Shown here piece after piece: positions 59,342 to 64,000 of a stretch of 64,000 nucleotides of DNA (position 1 is its first letter; every line of letters begins with the position of its first letter). The notes under the pieces are model-generated. The model was not told the origin of the DNA. It saw nothing but the letters and a program-made list of their open reading frames with translations, and searched no databases. Position numbers and translations under genes: made by a program. Source of the stretch: Acidobacteriaceae bacterium (GTDB taxonomy: Bacteria; Acidobacteriota; Terriglobia; Terriglobales; Acidobacteriaceae); contig JASHOQ010000047.1 of NCBI GenBank assembly GCA_030041045.1, forward strand, positions 124,001 through 188,000. Reading direction: 5' to 3'.

Positions 59342-61465
59342 ATGCATTGGCCGCGGCTCCTGCGAGCGCTTGCGCCCGCGTTCCTGTTTCCAGCCCTCAT
59401 TTTTTCGCCTGCCTGCGCGCCTCAGACGGCCCCTCCGCCCACAGCCGCACACACCCAGGAACAAATCGATGAGCTGCTTCGCAGCCTCCATCGCGGCTAT
59501 CTCATCAGCCAGGTGGCCATCTCTCCCGACGGCAAGCGCCTGGCCTGGCGCGCGAAGGGCGAGATTCACCTGGCGGCGATTGACGATGTGAACAACAGCC
59601 GGCGCATCACCGCAGCCGGAGCAGGGAACCAAACCTGCACTGAAGACGACTTTGCCTGGTCGCCTGATTCGGCTTCGCTCGCGTTCTTTTCCGACTGCGC
59701 CAGCCCCGGCGTGCAGACCGATCTTTATCTCGCGCCCGTGCACGGGGGCGCACCGCAGCGGCTGACCACGCTCAATGGTTACGTGGATGCGCCGGCCTTT
59801 TCGCCTGACGGGGCGCACATCGCGTTTCTCTACGTAGAAGGAGCCACGCGGCCGGCCGGCGCGCTGGCGGCCATGAAGCCGTTTGCCGGGGTCATTGGCG
59901 AGGAGGGAATCGAGATTCAACGGGTCGCCATGGCCGCGACCGATGCGCCGCAGCCTGCGGCGCCCACCTTCGTTTCGCCCGCCAATCTGCACATTTACGA
60001 ATTCGACTGGTCGCCCGATTCGAAATCTCTCGCCTATATTGCCGCCGATCCGCCGGGCGAAAACAACTGGTGGGTAGCAAAGCTCTACACGCAGGCGATC
60101 GGCGAGGCGCCGCAGGCGATTCTCGCGCCGGCTGAAATAGCGGGACCGCTGCACGGGCTGCAGATTGCCGTGCCCCGCTGGTCGCCTGACGGCAAATCCA
60201 TCGCCTTCATCGGTGGACTGATGAGCGACCAGGGCGCGACCGGCGGCGATCTCTACATTGTGCCCGCATCCGGCGGAACGCCGCGCCGCTATGCCCAGGA
60301 GGGCGCAACCGTCGTCTGGTACCACTGGGATGCTCCCAAGGGGTTCATCGCGGGCACACGGGGCGATTCCTACGATGACATCGACCTCACGGAATTGCGC
60401 GGCGGCTCGGTCCGCATCGTTCCCTGGGTCCAGGTGTCGACGGCTGCCGGCTCAACCGGCTCCGACTCGACCGCTGCCACGGAAAGGCCCGCGGCGGGCG
60501 AAGAGGTTTTCGATGCCACCATCGGCGATGGGACGCTCGAATTCGCGCAGTCCGTCGATTCCCACGGCACGTCGGCTTTTATCCTGAGCTCCTTTTCCCA
60601 GCCGCCTGAGATCTGGATTGATTCCGGAGGCAAGGCGCATCAGCTTACGCACATCAACGAAGGCGTCGAGCCGCAGTGGGGCAAATCGGTTTCCATCGAG
60701 TGGGCGAACGAGGGGTTTCATGTGCAGGGCTGGCTGATTCTGCCCCAGGACTTTGACCCGGCAAAGATGTACCCGCTCATCGTGCAGGTGCACGGCGGAC
60801 CGGCTTCAGCGGAGGTTCCCCACTGGAGCGTGGGCAGTCCGCTGAGCGCGGAAATATTTTCCGCGCTCGGTTATTTCGTGCTCCTGCCCAATCCGCGCGG
60901 CAGTTACGGGCAAGGCGAGGCGTTTACGCAGGCCAACCGCAAGGATTTCGGCTACGGCGACCTGCGCGACATCCTGGCCGGCGTGGACGCCGTGGAGGCA
61001 AAGTACCCTATCGACGGCAACCGCGTGGGTCTCGACGGCTGGAGCTACGGCGGGTTCATGACCATGTTCGCCGTGACGCAAACGCAGCGCTTCAAAGCCG
61101 CCGTGGCCGGGGCGGGCATCTCCGACTGGCTGAGCTACTACGGCGAAAACTCGATCGATCAATGGATGATTCCCTATTTCGGAGCCTCGGTTTACGACGA
61201 CCCGGCTGTGTATGCGAAGAGCTCGGCCATCAACTTCATCAAGCAGGGGAGCACGCCGACCCTGATCGTGGTGGGTGACCGCGATGGGGAATGCCCGGCG
61301 CCGCAATCATTCGAATTCTGGCACGCCCTGCGCGACCTGCACGTTCCGGCACAATTCGTGGTTTATCCCAACGAGGGCCATGGCTTTGTGAATCCGGAGC
61401 ATACAAGGGACGTTCTGGAGCGCGCCGCGGAGTGGTTTGCGCGCTATATGCCACCCGGCTCCTGA
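59342..61465 (+). CDS. S9 family peptidase (acylaminoacyl/dipeptidyl peptidase-like), exported
   Basis: 707 residues. Signal sequence 1-25 with SPAC near residue 22-25, which could be a lipoprotein site. Residues 50-430 form a beta-propeller with several VAISPDGKRLAW / WSPDSASLAF / WSPDGKSIAFIG blades (DPP/WD40-like PD40). The alpha/beta hydrolase domain follows: nucleophile GWSYGG (Ser568), acid in VGDRDGECP (Asp648) and His680 in NEGHGF. It cleaves short peptides in the periplasm or outer layer. The gene diverges from the phage island. Confidence 0.93.
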   Translation: MHWPRLLRALAPAFLFPALIFSPACAPQTAPPPTAAHTQEQIDELLRSLHRGYLISQVAISPDGKRLAWRAKGEIHLAAIDDVNNSRRITAAGAGNQTCTEDDFAWSPDSASLAFFSDCASPGVQTDLYLAPVHGGAPQRLTTLNGYVDAPAFSPDGAHIAFLYVEGATRPAGALAAMKPFAGVIGEEGIEIQRVAMAATDAPQPAAPTFVSPANLHIYEFDWSPDSKSLAYIAADPPGENNWWVAKLYTQAIGEAPQAILAPAEIAGPLHGLQIAVPRWSPDGKSIAFIGGLMSDQGATGGDLYIVPASGGTPRRYAQEGATVVWYHWDAPKGFIAGTRGDSYDDIDLTELRGGSVRIVPWVQVSTAAGSTGSDSTAATERPAAGEEVFDATIGDGTLEFAQSVDSHGTSAFILSSFSQPPEIWIDSGGKAHQLTHINEGVEPQWGKSVSIEWANEGFHVQGWLILPQDFDPAKMYPLIVQVHGGPASAEVPHWSVGSPLSAEIFSALGYFVLLPNPRGSYGQGEAFTQANRKDFGYGDLRDILAGVDAVEAKYPIDGNRVGLDGWSYGGFMTMFAVTQTQRFKAAVAGAGISDWLSYYGENSIDQWMIPYFGASVYDDPAVYAKSSAINFIKQGSTPTLIVVGDRDGECPAPQSFEFWHALRDLHVPAQFVVYPNEGHGFVNPEHTRDVLERAAEWFARYMPPGS

Positions 61466-61779
61466 GACAGTTGAAGAGAACCGGAATGCTGCTCTCCATC
61501 CCCCGCCTGCGGAGTCTATAGGGGGAAGAGCTTCAAGCCATGCCAGAGGCGGGTGAGTCCTGATACACTTTTTTCTTGGAGTTCTGGAGCAGCTTTTTGA
61601 CCCTCCCGGCGGCACGGAGAACTGGGCGCCGGGGTCGGATAATGGGACACAGTGTGCCGGCGCCGGCCCATCCTCGCGACCCATCGTGGAGCGTGGATGC
61701 GGGCGGCTCTAACTCAATCTATTTTCTCGTACTCTAGCCAGACCGTTGCGCACGCGTTGGTGCGGAACGGGGAGGACCA
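61466..61779. other. Spacer between the S9 peptidase and the lipoprotein gene
   Basis: 314 bp with no gene. It should contain the promoter of the lipoprotein gene, whose ribosome binding site GGGGAGGA stands just before its ATG. I see no repeat-family copy and no strong terminator. Confidence 0.3.
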
Positions 61780-64000
61780 ATGCGGCGGTTTTTGACGCTT
61801 GTCACTTTGCTTTGCCTGGCCGTTCCCGCCGGGATTTCCATTTCAGGCTGCGTGCGCAACCCCGCAGCAAAGTATTGCCCGGAGACTCCCGGTTACGGCA
61901 TTCTCAAGACGGCAGTTTATTCCATCATCCTGCAACCGCAGGTTGCCGGCATCTCGCTGGCTTACGGGCAGACGATCCAGGCGCAGGCGCCGCAGGCTTA
62001 CAACTGCCTGAACTCGACCGTCTCCGTGAGCTCCAAGACCTACCAGTACGGCACTTATAAATCTCAGCTGGTAGATATTTCGCCTACCGGCAACATTTGC
62101 GCGGGCACCTGGAACCGCAATACCGGCGGCGGAATTGCCGACTATACCTATTGCTACTATCCCAATCCGCTGCCATCCACGAACGGCCTTCCCTACGGAA
62201 TTGGCTATATTTACGCCACCGCCGACTCGGTGACCTCGAACGCAGTGGCGGTCTACGTGCACGCTCCCATTACATCTATAAGCCTCGTGGGTCCACCTCA
62301 GTGTCAATCGCAGGGAAGTATCGCCCAGCTCGATGCGGCAGCCTACTACGACAACAACGGCACGCAGACGTTACTTTGCGCCCCGGGCTCGACCTCGGTT
62401 CCCGACTGCGAATCGTCGATCGGCACCATGAACTTCACTGTCGGCACGTCGTCTGTCGCCTCCATCAACTCGACCACCAACCAGATCACGGCCGAGCAAC
62501 CCGGCACCACCGCCATCACTGCATCGATTGCTGGTTCCGGCTCGTCGGCGGGGTACTTCTCCACCTGCCCGCCGATGTCGATCAGCGTGAAGCTGGCCAA
62601 TGGATCGACCTCAGGCAGCATTGCCCAGGGCACGCCGCAGAACCTTACCACCTTGGTGACGGACACGAATGGCCAAACCATTTCCGGCCTCTCACTGACT
62701 TACCAGTCCACCCAGCCGATCGACATTACGACCGGGTCCGGCGGCGCCATTTCGACGAGCTTTCCGGGAGCCGCGTCCCTGACCGCCATTTGCCAGCCGA
62801 GCTCGTGCAATCCCGCACCGATCAACGAGATCGGTCTGAACGGGACCGGCTTGCCCATCTCCTCGAATCCGGTCAACATCACGGTTCCAGGCACGGCCAG
62901 CGAGTATGCGTGGTTTTCGTCTCCTGGACTATCGCAATACTTCGTGCCCATTGAACTGCTTACCGGCACGGTCGGCTCCAACGTGCGCCTGCCCTATGTG
63001 CCCAATTCCATGGTCATGGACCGAGCGGGCGTGAACTTGTTCTTTGGTTCAGCGCGCGAACTGATGATCTACAGCACCAGCACCAGCACGCTGACCAAGC
63101 AGGACACCACTGCACCCGGCGTGGTGCTGGCGGCTTCGCCCAGCGACTCACAGTTGCTCATCAACGATCAGGCGCGACAATTGTTTTATCTCTACAGTGT
63201 CAGCGGCGGCACCTCGATCACTTTTGGCGGCATGGGCGTAGCCGCGGCCTGGACGCCGGACTCGCAAACGCTGTACATCTACGACAACGCGCAGTTCAAC
63301 ACTCTGTCCAACCCGGCGTGCAGTACGCCGCTAGTCACCGGCCATAGCGACACGCTGTACGTGTACAACGCGAATACCGGCTGGACGGTGGAAGCGCTGC
63401 CGCCCAGCCCGCCGTTGCCGCCCGGCGCACTGCCCTCCTGTACCGCCGAACCCAATACGGCGCTGCCCATAATGGCCCAGACTCCGGCGATTACCGTGCC
63501 CAGTGTGGGCGCTTATCTGCCGGGAAGCGACACCGTTGCCCACACCTGGTGCCCGGGCTCGGCCACGGGCCAGACGGGTACGGTGGGCAACAACGCCAGC
63601 ATCCAGTTTTATCCTGAAGACCCCATGGCATCCGACGTGACCGTGCCGTCCGATGTGCTGGGCGCTAGCGTCGACGGGAAGCACATTCTTGCGGCTACGG
63701 AGAGCGGCGGCAACATTTCGCTTGCCGATATTGGAGTCACGATCCCGACCACCGCCTGCCCGGAGACAACGACGGGCTCAGGCACAAGCCAGGTGCAGAC
63801 ACTCGCGGCGCTCTCCACCGATCCGATGCTGAATGGTCTGGTGACCCTGAACGGAGGGACCGGGATGACAATTTCAGCCGTGAATCAGGTTGTGACCGGG
63901 GCAACGCCAACCACGGCCGGGACAAGCACGGCGCAGGGCATCGCCTTTTTCGATTACACGAGCAGCTCGACGAGCGGCGGAGCGGAGTTGCCCTACTACC
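61780..64000 (+). CDS. Lipoprotein with Ig-like domains and propeller-type C-terminal part, cut by the window end
   Basis: Open from ATG 61780 (GGGGAGGACCA upstream) to the window edge without stop, at least 740 residues. A lipobox ISISGC at residues 19-24 indicates a lipid-anchored protein. From about 35 to 370 it is built of Big_2/Ig-like modules rich in Thr and Ser (SIILQPQVAGISLAYGQTIQ; SVASINSTTNQITAEQPGTT). From about 390, phrases such as FFGSARELMIYSTSTSTLTK and LYIYDNAQFNTL suggest a YncE-like propeller. Many Cys pairs. Such proteins are common in acidobacterial outer layers; their role is generally unknown. Confidence 0.75.
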   Translation, partial: MRRFLTLVTLLCLAVPAGISISGCVRNPAAKYCPETPGYGILKTAVYSIILQPQVAGISLAYGQTIQAQAPQAYNCLNSTVSVSSKTYQYGTYKSQLVDISPTGNICAGTWNRNTGGGIADYTYCYYPNPLPSTNGLPYGIGYIYATADSVTSNAVAVYVHAPITSISLVGPPQCQSQGSIAQLDAAAYYDNNGTQTLLCAPGSTSVPDCESSIGTMNFTVGTSSVASINSTTNQITAEQPGTTAITASIAGSGSSAGYFSTCPPMSISVKLANGSTSGSIAQGTPQNLTTLVTDTNGQTISGLSLTYQSTQPIDITTGSGGAISTSFPGAASLTAICQPSSCNPAPINEIGLNGTGLPISSNPVNITVPGTASEYAWFSSPGLSQYFVPIELLTGTVGSNVRLPYVPNSMVMDRAGVNLFFGSARELMIYSTSTSTLTKQDTTAPGVVLAASPSDSQLLINDQARQLFYLYSVSGGTSITFGGMGVAAAWTPDSQTLYIYDNAQFNTLSNPACSTPLVTGHSDTLYVYNANTGWTVEALPPSPPLPPGALPSCTAEPNTALPIMAQTPAITVPSVGAYLPGSDTVAHTWCPGSATGQTGTVGNNASIQFYPEDPMASDVTVPSDVLGASVDGKHILAATESGGNISLADIGVTIPTTACPETTTGSGTSQVQTLAALSTDPMLNGLVTLNGGTGMTISAVNQVVTGATPTTAGTSTAQGIAFFDYTSSSTSGGAELPYY

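Noticed and set aside
57607..59472. 621-codon open frame opposite the portal and protease genes
   Set aside because: Antisense of the portal gene; no start context and no recognisable motif.

Overview
The window is high-GC, gene-dense chromosomal DNA, most likely from an acidobacterium (Terriglobia/Acidobacteriaceae). The evidence is the mix of families: a VWFA-type protein of the kind first described in Acidobacteria, TPR/TonB/VWA neighbours, GH29 and GH15 glycosidases, an Ig-like/beta-propeller lipoprotein and an NtrYX-like kinase/regulator pair. Many short dispersed palindromic repeats fit as well. No rRNA, tRNA, CRISPR array, integrase or complete insertion sequence was seen, so the placement is inference.

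Layout. 1-9.5 kb: tail of a phosphoesterase, a Tat-exported multicopper oxidase, a secreted protein, then TPR protein - nucleotidyltransferase-like protein - TonB - VWA protein, and an alpha-L-fucosidase. 9.8-17 kb: folP diverging from dacB, CCA-adding enzyme/poly(A) polymerase with a small membrane protein, GTP-dependent PEP carboxykinase, a 50-residue Arm/AP2-like protein and a DUF3175-like gene broken by two frameshifts. 17-26.4 kb, all minus strand: L,D-transpeptidase, a 60-residue membrane protein, an SPFH protein, two secreted unknowns, a family 5 solute-binding protein, a sensor kinase and a sigma-54 activator; the last four overlap end to start. 26.6-31 kb: thiolase and SDR diverging from an acyl-CoA dehydrogenase (acyl-CoA metabolism), and a radical SAM protein. 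31-38 kb: tandem DsbA-like proteins, small membrane proteins, a YncE-like propeller, a GT1 glycosyltransferase and secreted unknowns. 38.4-46.4 kb: REC-PAS regulator, PAS/HisKA_2 kinase, SDR (glucose-dehydrogenase type) followed by a GH15 glucoamylase-type enzyme, and typA. 46.6-48.6 kb: purE and purK.

48.9-59.1 kb is a phage-derived structural island on the minus strand: portal, prohead-protease-like, coiled-coil scaffold-like, major capsid, head-tail connector, three smaller head/tail proteins, a large tail protein and a small coiled-coil/TM protein. There is no terminase, tape-measure, integrase or replication gene. Nearly every spacer in it carries short TCAG/AGGGA repeats, and some carry larger palindromic repeats. 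It looks like an old, reduced or domesticated capsid/tail cluster. The window ends with an S9 peptidase and a large lipoprotein cut by the window edge.

Repeats are the other striking layer. There are four copies of a 110-130 bp double palindrome (R1) whose stems co-vary, three copies of a 75-125 bp repeat (R2), one of them interrupted by a 115-bp TA-flanked MITE-like element, and three CCTTCGAC...GCTCAGGATGAC hairpin repeats (R3). A second element shares the MITE right arm.
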